Assembly (NCBI GenBank): GCA_964036045.1
Contig: CAXIWF010000803.1
Location: 1-64,000 of the forward strand
Source of the DNA: Eutreptiella sp. 'Long Island Sound 2002'
Lineage: Eukaryota > Euglenozoa > Euglenophyceae > Eutreptiales > Eutreptiaceae
DNA length: 64,000 nucleotides
Reading direction: 5' to 3'
How positions within the stretch are numbered: position 1 is the first letter of the stretch; every line of letters starts with the position of its first letter. The position numbers and the translations under genes were made by a program. Under the pieces are notes generated by a model. That model was not told where the DNA came from. It did not search any database and worked only from the letters and a program-made list of their open reading frames with translations. Shown here one piece after another: positions 29,735 through 42,700 of this stretch.

Positions 29735-30385
29735 ATAAAACTTACTGCCGAGTCCCACGCAGGGATCGGAGTGTATACGATTATCGGCTGTGTATAAAAT
29801 ACACGTGCAAATGTAGTACCGGGTATAATTTACACTACTCTGTTTTCATGTGTATAGAATATACAGAAATACACAGAAATGCACGGCCCCCCGGGTGTAT
29901 ACAGGCAACTTGCATACTGTACATATTACATTTATTTTACACAACTTATATACAGGTACAGTACAGCACAGTACAGTACAGTAAGCTTATACTGAAGTAC
30001 ATAACTTACAGTATTTTCCCCAGCCGATCCCTGGTCCCACGGTCCCAGCAGCAGCAGGAGTAAGTCCATGATTAAGTCTGACTCAGATGTAAAGTTCAGC
30101 TTCTGTCGTGCATAAAAAGCTTAAAAAAACACATATAGTTCAACATTTACTTTAACGTTGTACTAATAAAAGTAATTTATAATCGCTATATTTATAATAT
30201 CCCTGTCCACAATGCAAATTACTAAAATTCCCACTATGAAGACATAGCTTAAATGAGTGTGATTTCAAAATCTACCAGTGATTTGAATTTCCGGAAACTT
30301 GTGCTGTTGTTGACGATTTAGTTCAATTGAACAGTGATTTTAATTGGGTGTTTAATCGGCTAATATCCCCTAAGGCTTTTGCGTG
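29735..30385. other. Spacer upstream of the DDT-domain gene
   Basis: AT-rich, with a short (acagt)n run at about 29955-29985. Promoter of the plus-strand gene by position; no gene seen. Confidence 0.4.
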
Positions 30386-33300
30386 ATGTCAAGCAGTACT
30401 GGAGGTAGTGCTGTGAAGTCTCCCACTGGGAACACTGCGCGTTCCCCCATCCCGAAGAAAGGCGGCGAATTATCTTCAAGTGCAAAGTCTAGCTCGAGCA
30501 ATAATGGGTCGAAAAAAATCATTATAACCCATACCACGAGGTAGGTGAGCTAGTATAAAGAGGCGTACATTTTTCATGCTGTGCAATGTTTGACAATTGT
30601 CACATTTCAAATCATATTTTGCAGCGTGAAAAGCCCGGGCTTGGTTAAGAAGATAACATCGGTTGCCACCGCACCTTCGACATCTCCATCTGTATCCAGT
30701 GGAATTGGAAGCACAAAGAATAATGTTCAGTCTCCTAATAAGCAACCCTCATCGGCTTCTGCTACTGCTCGCAGCCCTGCTGCCTCGTCTGCCGCCAGCG
30801 CGGGACCTGCAAGTAGTAAAAAGATGAAACCGCAGCAGAGTGGAGCATCAACTTCCTCTGAGACCAACAAAATAGATGCTGCCGCCCTAAAGCGCAAGAT
30901 TGCCGATCTAGTCGCTGAGGTACATAAAACTTAAAAGCTTTGTTGACTCCGTCTTGCGCGTCTCGTCTCAGTATATATTGATACTTTAGTTTCCATATTC
31001 TGATAACAACAACCTTTTGCTCGTCGTATATATGTTGCATCTATTCCTGGGTTGTATTATACTTGAAAACAAATATGCTTCAGGAAGCTGAGTTGAATTC
31101 AGAAGTGGTGAAAATGAAAAAGGAGCGGACGCTTAAAGAGCAACGTCTGCAGAAACTCCTCGAAGCCGAAGGAGCCATCAAGTTCCCTGTCAAGGACGAG
31201 CTCATCCAGCAGATCGATAAGAATGGGCCCCCGGTCAAGCCACTGCCCTGTGCGATATTGCAGTTGAGTCAGCTGTTCCCCGAGGATGTGGTGGATGATG
31301 CAGTAGGAGTCTGGGACTTCATCAACAACTTCTGGTGAGTGAGATTGAGGCTACAAAATAGTCCCCATTTACTTCTATCGAACATTGTCAACCACGTTAG
31401 CATGTACTCTGCTCGTAATTAAGCCTCCTCTCTCAATCTGCATTCGCTTCGCCTGCTGTGGCCTCCTCTCTCAATCTGCATTCGCTTCGCCTGCTGTGGC
31501 CTCCTCTCTCTATCTGCATTCGCTTCACCTGCTGTGGCCTCCTCTCTATCTGCATTCGCTTCACCTGCTGTGGCCTCCTCTCTCTATCTGTATTCGCTTC
31601 GCCTGCTGTGGCCTCCTCTCTCAATCTGCATTCGCTTCGCCTGCTGTGGCCTCCTCTCTCAATCTGCATTCGCTTCGCCTGCTGTGGCCTCCTCTCCTAT
31701 CTGCATTCGCTTCGCCTGCTGTGGCCTCCTCTCTCTATCTACATTCGCTTCGCCCCCTGCTGTGGCCTTCTCTCTCTATCTGCATTCGCTTCGCATCCTG
31801 CTGTGTCACCCTCCTCTCTCTATCTGCATTCGCTTCGCCCCCTGCTGTGGCACCCTCCTCTCTCTATCTGCATTCGCTTCACCTGCTGTGGCACCCTCCT
31901 CTCTCAATCTGCATTCGCTTCGCCTGCTGTGGTCTCTGCTCTCTATCTGCATTCGCTTCGCCTGCTGTGTCACCCTCCTCTCTCTATCTGCATTCGCTTC
32001 GCCTGCTGTTTCACCCTCCTCTCTCAATCTGCATTCGCTTCGCCCCCTGCTGTGGCCTCCTCTCTTTATCTGCATTCGCTTCACCTGCTGTGGCCTCCTC
32101 TCTCTATCTGCATTCACTTCGCCCCCTGCTGTGGCCTCTTCTCTCTATCTGCATTCGCTTCATCTGCTGTGGCACCCTTCTCTCTCTATCTGCATTCGCT
32201 TCGCCTGCTGTGGCCTACTCGAGCAGCAAGCAGCTGTCCATAACCACCATATCTCTGGAGGACTTCGCCGACCTGATGCGCTTCTCTGGCCGGCCCTCAG
32301 TCGCCCTCACCGACATCTTCTGTGCTCTTCTGAAGATTATTCTTTCCGACAGTGCTACCTTGAGCAAGATCAACGCAGCCCTGCCGAGGGAAGTGCACTA
32401 CGCTCGGAGGCACGTGTCCAAGAACAGCGAAAGCGCTCTGGACATCATGGCTCTGGCAGCGGGAGAAGTTGAAGTCGACTTCGACCCGAATGATCTCATC
32501 CAGCAAGATGACTTCGACCTCAAGTTCAATGGTCTGAAGCTCTTGCCTCGGCGTCTACGCGCAGATGCTGCTGACGGACTGCGCTGGCAAGCGGTGCTGC
32601 GCTGCGTGCTGCTGCGCCTCGAGCCTGCCAGGCAGCTGCGCAGAGCTCTCGTGGATGCCGCCGCAGCCTTGCATTTCACCTACCACTGCTCCGACGGGCC
32701 CGAGGAAGACTCTGAGTATCTGATCCGCGATGTTGCTTGCAGCAGTGCTGGTGCTAGTGCTGGTAGATTGCAGGGGGAGAGCAGTGCTTGGGGGAAGAAG
32801 GTGGTGGACGCAGAGGAGTTGGTGCACTTGGTGGGGCTCTCATCTGCCTTCAAACGCCGCAGAGCTGCCACGCCCAAGGTTGCGGTCAAAGCCGATGTTG
32901 AGGGAGAGGGAGAGGGAGAAGGTGAAGGCGAAAGAATGGATGTGGTGACCTCTACATGTTACCCGGCCACTCCTGCGCACCGAGTCAAGACTGAGGATGA
33001 AGATGGAGACGAGGCTGGAGAGGTGGAGGCGGATTTTGCCTCTGAGCGCTTGCCTTCAACGCTGCCCCTGTCGGCTATGAAACACATCAACACTTTTAAA
33101 GTCGCCACCGGGAAGGGGTCAGGGGCAAGTGCAACTTCCTCCAACTCCTCCCACCACCACCACTACGGCAAGAGTAAGTACGCGGGTGGTGGGCTGGACA
33201 AGGATGCCATTTTTAACCTGACTGGCGACGTATCGGGCGCTCTCAGCCGTGTGTACGACGCCGCCGCCGAGCTGGAGGAGCTCGAGATGCACCAGTTGAG

Positions 33301-36300
33301 TGCGACGCACAAGATAGCGGTGCTGAAGGTGCTCTGTGATGCTTGCTACGAGACGCAGCGCATGCGGGAGCTGCTCGAGCGCAACGCCGAGGAGCGCGCA
33401 GTGCAGATCCAGCAGTTCAACAAGCAGCAACGTGAGCAGAAAGCGAAGCAGCGCGAGATTGCACAGGCAAAGAAAGAGGCCGCCATACAGGCCTGTCGGA
33501 AGATCAACAAGCTGAAAGCCGAAGCGGCACAAGCAGCCAAGAATGCAAAGAGCAACAAGGCAGTAGGGAAGAATGGAAAAGCTGGTTCTGCTGCTTCTGT
33601 TACTGCTGCAGATGGAAAGTCGACCGGCACAGTCTCCAAGAAGGCTGCCAAGTCTAAATCCAAACCAAAAGGCAAGGCCGCCTCTGAGGAGAAGAATACA
33701 AGTGCAGGTACCAGTAAGTCTAAATCGGGCGGAAAAGATGTGTTCGATCCGACTCCAGACCAGCTGAATGCTATGATAGAAGAGCTGGTGATGCTGGAGA
33801 CCCTCGGCATCGACACCGTGGAGGAGCTGCCGGATGACGAAGATTCCGACATCGAAGACGAAGACCCCGAAGCAGGCGGTGGGGACGGAGATGAGGCAGA
33901 CGACGATGAGGATGAGGAGTTCGTGTATGACGCCAGGGGTAATCTTATCGTGCGTGAGCGCAGGCCGCGCAGAGTGACCGCGGAGATGCGAGCACAGGCC
34001 AACGAGCGCAAGCGGCTGCGCGTTGAGCGCCAACAGCGACGCTTACATCGGGACATTGCCTTGCAGCGGCTCGAGAAGGTACTGGCTTCGAACTCCCGCT
34101 CGGAGCGTGACATCAAGGCGGCGCTGCGCGGAGGGGTGAATGTGGGCTTACAGTGGGAGAACGATGACGGCGAGATACTCTGCACGCCGCTGATGAAGGA
34201 GGTGAGGCCATTCCACCTGTAGCGTGCATGTACAGTACAATGTTTCTGTTGGCATCCATGATACTTCATATTCTACCGTTTTTGTTCCGTAGTTACCACG
34301 ACTATTTACGTCAAATCGAAACCGTTCACAGATTTAAACGTTATTCATATTTCAATCCTGTGACGGATGCTTGTACTTGTACTATCCACTACCATGCACT
34401 ACATCAGGTGTACAAGCTGCAGTACGACCAGAACATGCGCGCCAAGGAGGACCGCGCCTCCTCCCAGCACGAGCGCACACTACAAGAGCACTTTGTGCGC
34501 ACATCGCCCCTTGGCTCGGACCGCCGCGGCGCTCTCTACTGGGCCTTTGCTGGTGACGAGCGACTCTTCGTCCAGGAAAAGGTGCCCCTTGCGCCCGGTG
34601 AGGTGAAAGGACCTAGACCACCTCGTGCTGCCCTCTCCAAGTTAGATGCCCCAAGCGCGCAGCCGACGGTGGAGGAACGGGACGCGCAGGTGCTGTGGCG
34701 GCTGTATGAACGCCGTCCGCACCGCTTCCGGTACCGCTGGAGCGTGTACTGTGGTGGTCTGGACCAGTGGCAATTGTGGGATGCATTGGACGACCGCGGA
34801 GAGAAAGAGCGAGAACTGCGCGCTAGGCTTAAGGCTCGCTTCGACATTGAGGAGCCGCAGCAGCAATACGAAATTGAGGGATCGGACTTCGTTGGGAGGA
34901 AAGTCCGCCGGGTCTTCGGGAAGAGGGTAAGCACTGTTCTGTTCTGCTCTATGTTTTATATGTGGATATACCGTTCTATACATCTACCACCCACCCCCGA
35001 TTACATCGCGGCGACAACTTTTAGTTAACTCCGATCCATGCATCTGCTTTGGAATATTATAACTGCTCCGTAGAAACCGGTGGTGGGGCTTATTGTGGGT
35101 TGGCTGCCCTCTACGGAGGAAGACCCCACTCCGCTCTGGCACGTGCAGCACCTCGACGGCGACGAAGAGGACCTGGACGAGGCCGAGGTGCGGGAGTGCC
35201 TCGTGCCCGAGCACGGCATCGACGACTCCACGCTGCGCGGTGACATTAAAGCCGCCGAGGCAGCCGAGGCCAAAGCAGCAGAAGAGGCTGCCAAGGCTGC
35301 AGCAGAGGTGGCTGCTAAGGCTGCCAAGGCTGCGGCGGAGGCGGAGGCACTGCGTCTCAAGCAAGAGGAGGAGGAGCGTGCGGCTGCGGAGGCTCGTAGG
35401 TTGGTGGAAGAACGTGCACGACGAGTAGCTGCCAGGGCGGAGGCACGGAGGAGAGCGCAGGAGGGGCAGGAAGAGGAGAAGGGGTCGCAGGAGGAGGTCA
35501 ATAGAACCGCAGATGAAAGTGCCGGAGATGATAGCCAAGCCGACCAGAGCGGGGCTGAGGAAAGACAAGACGAGACGGAAGGGCAAGATGGGCAACAAGA
35601 GATGGATGTGGATGTCGCCGTGGATTGCTTGAAGTCTACTCATGCCAGTGCGGATGACAAAGGCAAAGAGCGCGGCCCAGGGGACCGCCTCTCCGGTGCA
35701 TCAGGGGCGACGACCACTTGTACAGACGCGACAGAGGCTATTGAGCTCGCAGACGCTGCCGATACCGATGCTGGTGCGTCGCGGAAGCGCTCTGCTGGCG
35801 TAGCATCTGTGGCAGAAGATTCAGATGATGTGGAAGCCGAGTTCGACGAGAACGCCTCTGAGAATGCTGGCACTGACACAGGTGCAGATGGTGACAGCGC
35901 ACAGCAGCAGCAGTGCTCGAAGCGACAGAAGTCCAGTAGTGGCCCCGCAGAGGACGAGCCTCGAATCATAACACTCAATAACGGACTAGGCCGCGGTACC
36001 CCCATCTGGCGTGCCCCGCCCCTGTCAAACCAAGTGGGGCCCGCCGCTGCCAAGAGCGAGATGCTGCGGCTGCTGGGACTGCTCTCCGATGCTTTGAAGC
36101 ACCATGGGAGCAGCAGCGGCGGTGGGGGAGCCAGTGCGGTGCGTGAGTGGCGGCGGGCGTGGGAGAGCGGTGTGCGCGCTGCCGACGACGTGGACGCACT
36201 GGTGGCGCAGCTGCTGGACCTGGAGTCTACAGTGCGCGGCATGCAGCAGGCGGAGGACCGGCGTGATAAGGAGGAGGAAGAGCGCGTGCTGGCGGCAGAG

Positions 36301-37302
36301 AGGCAGGAGATGATCGAGGAAGGCTGGCTTTTCCAGGAGGCACATTCTAACCAGGAGCAGGACCAGAAGCAGCAGTCAGAGGCGCAGCATGCAGGAGAGG
36401 AGAGTGGAGAAAAAATGATGACTGAGGATGGTGCTGAAGGTGATAACGCGAACGGTGAAGGCAAGGGGAAAGCAAAAGGCAAAGGAAAGGACGATGCCCC
36501 GAAGACGACGGCCGGACCCGAGCTGATCGGGCGTTCAGCTCGCCGGTTCTTCCGTGGCTTCGGCAGCAGCGATGGTGTGATCGTGGCGCACCTGCCGGCA
36601 GCTAAGAACGAGGGCATCGCGCTCTTCCATATGCGGCACAGCGATGGTGACGCGGAGGACCTCGACGAGGCGGACGTGCAACGTGCACTGCGCGCCTTCG
36701 ACCTGGACCTGAAGGAAGACGACGACCCAGATGCCGGCGACGGAGATGATGACAGTGATGACGAAGACGAGGACGAGGAGGAGGAGGAGGAGGAGGACTC
36801 CGACTCCGACTTCGGAGGCGATGCTGGTCGTCGGGTGGCAGGCGGTGTCGCGGGAGCTGTTGCTGCTGATGCGACACTGTGGCCCACATATGAGGTGCGT
36901 TGTCGCTGGCGGGAGGCGGTGAGTGCGTCGCGCACCCTGGGGGAGGTGTGCCTGGCGCTGGGCCGCTTTGCAGACCACGCCAAGGCCTTCGGCGCGCTAG
37001 CAGAGGACCCCTTCGAGGTGGAACGGAGGGAGCGAGAGGCGCTGAGTGCGCGTGCGGGTCGTGGGCAGGGTGGGCGAGGTGGTCGGGGTGGCGGCGCATC
37101 GGGGGCTGGCCCCTGCACCGGCACTGGGACTGGGAGGAACCGCAAGCAGACGGAGCGGTACGTGGATAGCCTCATGTTGGGTAGCAGTCCCCACCGCGCC
37201 CGGCACCACCGCAAGAGTCACTATGGTAGCAGTGGTGGTGGTGGTGGTGGCAGCTATCGGCCACAGCGGGCTGCTGCGCGCAATATCTCCTATGCGGAGT
37301 AA
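30386..37302 (+). CDS. DDT/WHIM chromatin-remodelling protein with two acidic DGD domains
   Basis: Six exons (30386-30540, 30625-30919, 31084-31334, 32224-34201, 34408-34926, 35074-37302) join in frame to 1808 aa. After a Ser-rich N-terminus comes a DDT domain split by the third intron (FPEDVVDDAVGVWDFINNF then KQLSITTISLEDFADLM). A long helical Lys/Glu-rich region and a WHIM2/WSD-type motif follow (TSPLGSDRRGALYWAF). Two related modules have the pattern GxxVRRxFG...W/F-x-V/M-x-DGD-x-EDLDEA (about 34890-35190 and 36525-36700), similar to the DGD-containing repeat of plant PTM-like proteins. The end is Gly-rich and basic. Family members partner ISWI remodellers in the nucleus. The third intron acceptor is a tandem GAGCAG, so Ser may be optional. 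Confidence 0.85.
31424..32221 (+). repeat. AG-free pyrimidine-rich intronic minisatellite, about 20 units
   Basis: About 20 units of 36-44 bp (core ctgcattcgcttcgcctgct) fill most of intron 3 of the DDT gene. Across nearly 800 bp no AG dinucleotide occurs; the first AG is the acceptor at 32221-32226. All three forward frames are therefore also open, which imitates coding sequence. Confidence 0.9.
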
Positions 37303-37908
37303 CCCCACTCGCACGGTGCCTTACTGTATGCGGCCTGTTGCTGCTGCTAGGCTAATCCTGCTTTCTGCTTAACATTAGAATCAGTACCATAGTATTGTTG
37401 CCAGCGCATCCCGCATCGGAGGATTGCTGCTGTAGGGCACATGGAGTACAAGCTCACTCAGTATCATGATCATGAGAATGTATGATATCAGATATGTCTC
37501 CTCCTTACTGGCTTTTATCAGGATGTAATATGGCAACGCGCATTGGATCAAAATGAATATGGATATTCCTTCTGCAGTACTTATTATTCTGAGGTACCAT
37601 TTCGGGGCCTTGGAGATTATCGTAGAAATAGAAAATTAGCCCGGGAAGACGTAGCGGTTTTCTGGGACAAGGGACTATTTCTAATCCCTAATGCAAGATG
37701 AAGTGTGTTGGCCAAAGTATGCAGAGCAATATCATGGGCGGTCAATATTATATAACAAAGTCCGACCAAAATATCACTCGATTGAGAAAGCAATGTTAAA
37801 ACATCCTATCATAGCAGAATAGTGTTTGTCAGAAGATAGTTGACAGCAGTCATGCCTATATCAAAGTAATTAGTTCTGCCACATCAAGGAATCAACGCAA
37901 TTAAGGTC
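37303..37908. other. Intergenic spacer
   Basis: About 600 bp of AT-rich sequence between two plus-strand genes; no feature seen. Confidence 0.4.
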
Positions 37909-38862
37909 ATGATAAGTCGTAGATGTATCTCGGCCGCTCTGTTTGCCATTATTATACTTCCTATCGTGTATGGACTGGTGGGTGAGATGCACAAATTCGG
38001 CATGCGTTCGTATAGGGCTCCAGGGATAAATCGAGTGTTCATGCATGGCATGCCCCCGAGGAGTGCGCTCAATTCAGCTAGAGATGATAATAAAACGGAA
38101 ATGAGATCATTAATTAAAGAAGTACAAACGCAATTGCTACTAGATATGGTGGGAGTTGTTTCAAACGACATTGCGTCCCTCCCGCATCCGGAGGTCTTTA
38201 CTGACCTAGGCTTCGAAGAGTTGACTCTATCCGTTCCTAGATCGGTAATTACTGATATGGTGGCCGCACGAGATCAATATCCGATCCTAAAAGAGCCTGA
38301 CAAGCTACAGGTAATTACCGATGATGCTTTGGATACTATCAGCGATTGCGATATGCTCATTCGCTGCCAGAAGAGTGCCTCGGACGAGCTTATGTGCATG
38401 TTTGGTGAAAACGGTACTCTCGTCGGAAATATTTCTTTATTGGTGATCGTAAAAGACACTTCAAGTGGAGATAATCATGATGCTTCGGCAATGACTACTG
38501 TTGCCACCACCATGTTGCACAATGTCACTATTGTTCGTCGCCCATACAGCGCGGAGCACATGAACCCCACCAGCTTCCGTGAGGGCTCAGGGCTCTCACC
38601 CCGGGGGAGAACCTCAGCAGGGTGGATCAACTCGTCTGCTGCCAATGTATCCAACGCCTCCGATGTGCCCGCTGTGTTGGCGAAAGTGGCCGTGCGGGCT
38701 CTAGTGCGCTACTGTGCACCCCCCATGCTTGTGCAGTACGTGCCGCACCGACTGCCGCAGCTTTTTGGGCACAAAGTTCTCGACAGCAGCCTGCTGAACC
38801 CTCAACTGCAGGACGTGCTGCAGCTGATCCTGACCGGGCACCACCACCTGCCGCCACATTGA
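37909..38862 (+). CDS. Unknown secreted or membrane protein
   Basis: Intronless, 317 aa. The first 22 residues (RRCISAALFAIIILPIVYG) form a signal peptide. Several N-glycosylation sequons (NKT, NGT, NIS, NVT, NSS, NVS, NAS) fit passage through the ER. The middle repeats the word ITD (VITDMVAARDQYPI, QVITDDALDTISD) and the C-terminus is Leu- and His-rich. No family was recognised. Codon use is like that of the neighbours and the frame is uninterrupted, so it is probably a real gene. Confidence 0.6.
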   Translation: MISRRCISAALFAIIILPIVYGLVGEMHKFGMRSYRAPGINRVFMHGMPPRSALNSARDDNKTEMRSLIKEVQTQLLLDMVGVVSNDIASLPHPEVFTDLGFEELTLSVPRSVITDMVAARDQYPILKEPDKLQVITDDALDTISDCDMLIRCQKSASDELMCMFGENGTLVGNISLLVIVKDTSSGDNHDASAMTTVATTMLHNVTIVRRPYSAEHMNPTSFREGSGLSPRGRTSAGWINSSAANVSNASDVPAVLAKVAVRALVRYCAPPMLVQYVPHRLPQLFGHKVLDSSLLNPQLQDVLQLILTGHHHLPPH

Positions 38863-39701
38863 GATCAGCGCTCATGGTGGAATTACCCACATACTCACCC
38901 ATCGGGCCACAATTTTGATATCTTCCCCGTATACTATATATTTCCCATTTTGAAAATTACATCCATCTTGCTTTCTCTATATATAAAATATCGCAGACTA
39001 TTAGCATTGAACTACACATAGCACCCTGCTGAGACCCTTTATCGGATCATAATCCTATGCATACAGCTTACCTTTCCCCACCCAATGCTGAAGTACATCA
39101 GATCCTAAAGTTTATGGCAGCGCGTCGTTACTCATACTCGTAGTTTACGACGGAACCATAATTGCGTCTACCCGGCACCACACTTTACTCGATTTTTTCC
39201 TGCACTTCAGGGCAGGAATCAAAACCACCTACCGGCACAATTTTGAATTAATAGCACGCAGAAGTAGCTACGGAGAGGATTTCGGGATTGTAATTTTAAA
39301 ACAAAGCGCTACAGATCCATCAGTCAAAGAAACACATTATAGTGCAGTTAAAGATTCATTTGAACAATTTCTAAACCATCGAGACAATCATACCAAGAGC
39401 AAACTCCAATGTACCCGAATTATAATACAGCAGAAAGGGAAATGCGTTAGCAACAAATCATCTTTGACCCACTGCCGTAATATGATAGTAAATCACACTA
39501 TAGGTACTCTGCTTTCAAGCAGGTGGAGAAGCAGGAAGGGTTATGGGATGAAGATGGGGAGCGGGGTAGGGTTGGGATGCATCCAATTAGCCTCCGCTTC
39601 CTTGATCTAGCCTCATCCTCAACATAAACTTAAACCTAAACCAACCAGACTGCCACGGTATCATTGCTGAGCGGGCCTATCAAGTGCAAAGGGAGACATT
39701 C
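38863..39701. other. Convergent spacer
   Basis: About 840 bp between convergent stop codons, AT-rich in the first half, with a G-rich patch at about 39530-39575. No gene seen. Confidence 0.4.
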
Positions 39702-42700
39702 TCAACGCCACGTTTTCTTGGCGGCCTTGCCCTTACTGCTGTCGGAGCGCGGCGACATCTGCGAATGTGTACGCGCCAGCAGCCTGGCTTCACTGCTGCT
39801 GCGGGGAGGAGTCCTTGCCCCTGCTGCTCCTGCTGCTCCTGCTGCTCCTGTACCTGTTGGATCTTTAGAATCAGCTGAGTCCACTGAATCTGCAGAGCTT
39901 GCTGCTAGCGAATGTGTACGCGCCAGCAGCCTGGCTCCACTGCTGCTGCGGGGCGAAGTCCTTGCCCCTGCTGGCCCTTCTGCCCCTGTTGGTACTGTAC
40001 TTATTTCTATTGATGACTCGGCTGAATTAGCTGAGCCAGGGGCCACCGAGTTTGGAGCTGTTGGTGTCGATGCTGTCTGCTTGGTTTCTTGGGGCGAATC
40101 GGCGACTTCAGCAGAAGTATTGACTGACCTTCTGCTTGAAGATGACGCTACTGCTCCTGTATCTGCTCCTGTATCTGCTCCTGCACCTGCACCTGCATCT
40201 GCTTCTACACCTGTTCTTGCAGAGGGGGCACCTTCCTCGGTGGACTTCCTAATAGCAGCTGCCTCTGTTGCTGTTCCTGCCCCTGTCTCTGCACCTGCAG
40301 AGGGTGCAACTTTCTCAGCAGACTTCCCAACAGCAGCAGCCTTGACTTTGTTTTCCTTGCCTGACTCTGTGCGGATAATACCGCGCGTGATTGTGGCTGC
40401 CTGCGTGGCGGTATTGCTGCTGACACTGGGCTCCACGAAGAAGGCGGGCGGGGTCTGCGGGCCCGCGGGTGTCAGTGCGATCGGGGCCACGACGTCCACA
40501 ACGCCCTCCGTGCTCGCTGCGGCAATGCCGTTGATGGTTAAGACATGACGGTTTCTCTTGCTATTGCTATTGTTATTGCTATTGCTGGCACGAATGCCGT
40601 TGCCGCTGCTGCTGCCGCCACCACTGCGAAGAGGGCCCCTGCTCAGACCAAGGCTGTCCCTGACCCTGTCAGTCCGTGCCTCTCCCTCCCCCTTTTTCTC
40701 TCCCTCCTCCCCTCTCTCCTCTTCCCCCTTTTTCTCTCCCTCCCCTTGCCCCTCGTCATCGGAGTCGAGGCTCAGCACGGAGGGTGCGAACTGGACCTTG
40801 TCTGACAACACCCGCATGAATGTGCTGGGGCGTGCAGGCAGCTCCTCCGCCTGAGCCGCAGCCTGAACCGTCTCTATCGGTGACTGCTGCCGCGCACCGT
40901 TATCGGGGAGAGTGCTAGAGTCGCCGTTATCTGCACTAGTAGAAGTCGTGCCGGCAGGAGCAGAGGCGGTGCCGCTCACAAAAGGCTGCGTGTGATTACC
41001 ATCACTGTTGACGCTGCCATTAACACTAGCACCAGCACCAGCACCAGTAGCGACAGGTGGGGTTCGGCTAGCTCGGTAGTGCTGCACTGGCTGCTGCAGA
41101 GCAGAGACCATGGTGGGCGTAGATCTGGGCGTCACAGAGGGCGTGGATGAGGGCGTCGACTCAACCGAAGCGGGAGAGGAGGCACTGGGACTTGTGGGGC
41201 TCCCACTGGAGTTGATTGCCGACGCGTCAGTTAGTTTGGACGAGCGCTTGAGCTTCACGGTGCCTCGGCGACTGCGGCGTACTTCGCTGCGTCTGCGCGC
41301 TTCTCGGAAGGCGTGCTCGATCTTGCTGTTGGACTTGAACGACATGCGCAGCAGGTCTCCGCACACATCTGAGCCCAGGTCTTCCTGAATGGCCTCCTGG
41401 CTTATACCCAGCAGCGTCACGGAACTCTCGGCCGCGCAGGTGTAGGAGTAGCACCCGTGCGGCTGCAGACACTCCGAGCCAAAGAATGTGGTGCCTTGCA
41501 TAAGCGCCACTTGGCGAGGGTGGCTCTTGCTGGTCAGCGCGACGGATCCATCCAGGAGCAGGTAGATGACTGTCGCGGACTCTCCCTCCGAGAATATGAC
41601 CTCTCCACTCTTGCACTGCTTCTTGTCCTTCACACCGCAGTCGTTCACATTCTTGATGAAGTCCACCTCCCAGTGCAGGTCCTTGTGGTTCTTATGCTCG
41701 TGCGTGTAGTACGCCACCAAGTCGATGTTGGAATGCTTCGCGCACTGCTTGATGTCGTCGATATTGAGCCCATCGCTGCCGTCCCCATCGTCTGCAGCGA
41801 TGAAGTGCCGCACGTCGCGTGACTGAAAGGGAGACATCACCACGTTCCCGAAGTTAAGCGGTCGCTTTAGAGAGGTTTTATCCACCACCGCACGGGCCCG
41901 AGCCTGGGATTTGATCTTTTCAAAGACGATGTCCATGCGCCCCGCCTCGCCGTCGCGCTCCTTGGATGACTTGGAGTCCAGCACATTGTTCTGCAGGTCT
42001 ATGATGATGGACAGAGCGATGTTGGACACGGCCATAGCGAGGATCAAGTAGCAGACAAAGAAGAACACGGAAGTTATGTGCACTGCACTCATGGCCTCCT
42101 CCATGGAGTCCAGGAAGTCCACACCCAGTGAGAGCTGCTGCACCTTCACCACAGCCAGCAGCGGGGTGCCCCACTCAGGCAGGCGGGCGCCGAACAGCAG
42201 GTTGCCCAGGGTGCCGAATATGTAGGTGACGATAAAGGTGAATCCAAAGGTCTCCACCACTGCTGGCATCACGTCCAGCAGCGCCGCCGTGAAGTTGCGG
42301 AGATCTTTATTGAGGCTGGCGAGACGACAGCAGCGCAGAGCGCGGAACAGCAGGATCACTTTACGGAAGGGGAACGTCACCTCGAGCTGCACGTATTGGT
42401 AGAGGGAGAAGGTCAGCAACGTGGAACTGTCGATCTCGTAGAAGCGCTGCAGGAACATGCACAAGAAGCGGCCTAGCACCCCGCAGACGAACAGGTTCGA
42501 GATCAAGGTGCGCTTCTTGCGCACGTCATGCAGTTTGCCCTCGCATGCGAGTAAGCGAATTATATACTCGAAGAGGTGCGCGAAGTTCACAATCAGGCAA
42601 GGCGTGATGGTGGACCCGGCAAGCGTGGCTAGCGGGTAGTCCGACAGGGACAGACACAAGGTCAATAGGTCGAAGTTATTGATCTTGTTCCAGCCCCTCC

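Noticed and set aside
31385..32243. Long open frames in all three forward phases rich in Leu/Ser/Cys
   Set aside because: They are produced by the AG-free minisatellite inside the DDT intron; the flanking exons splice in phase across it.
35640..37214. Long antisense Ser/Arg/Pro-rich frame of 524 codons
   Set aside because: It is a shadow of the GC-rich acidic region of the DDT gene; no domain or splice logic supports it.
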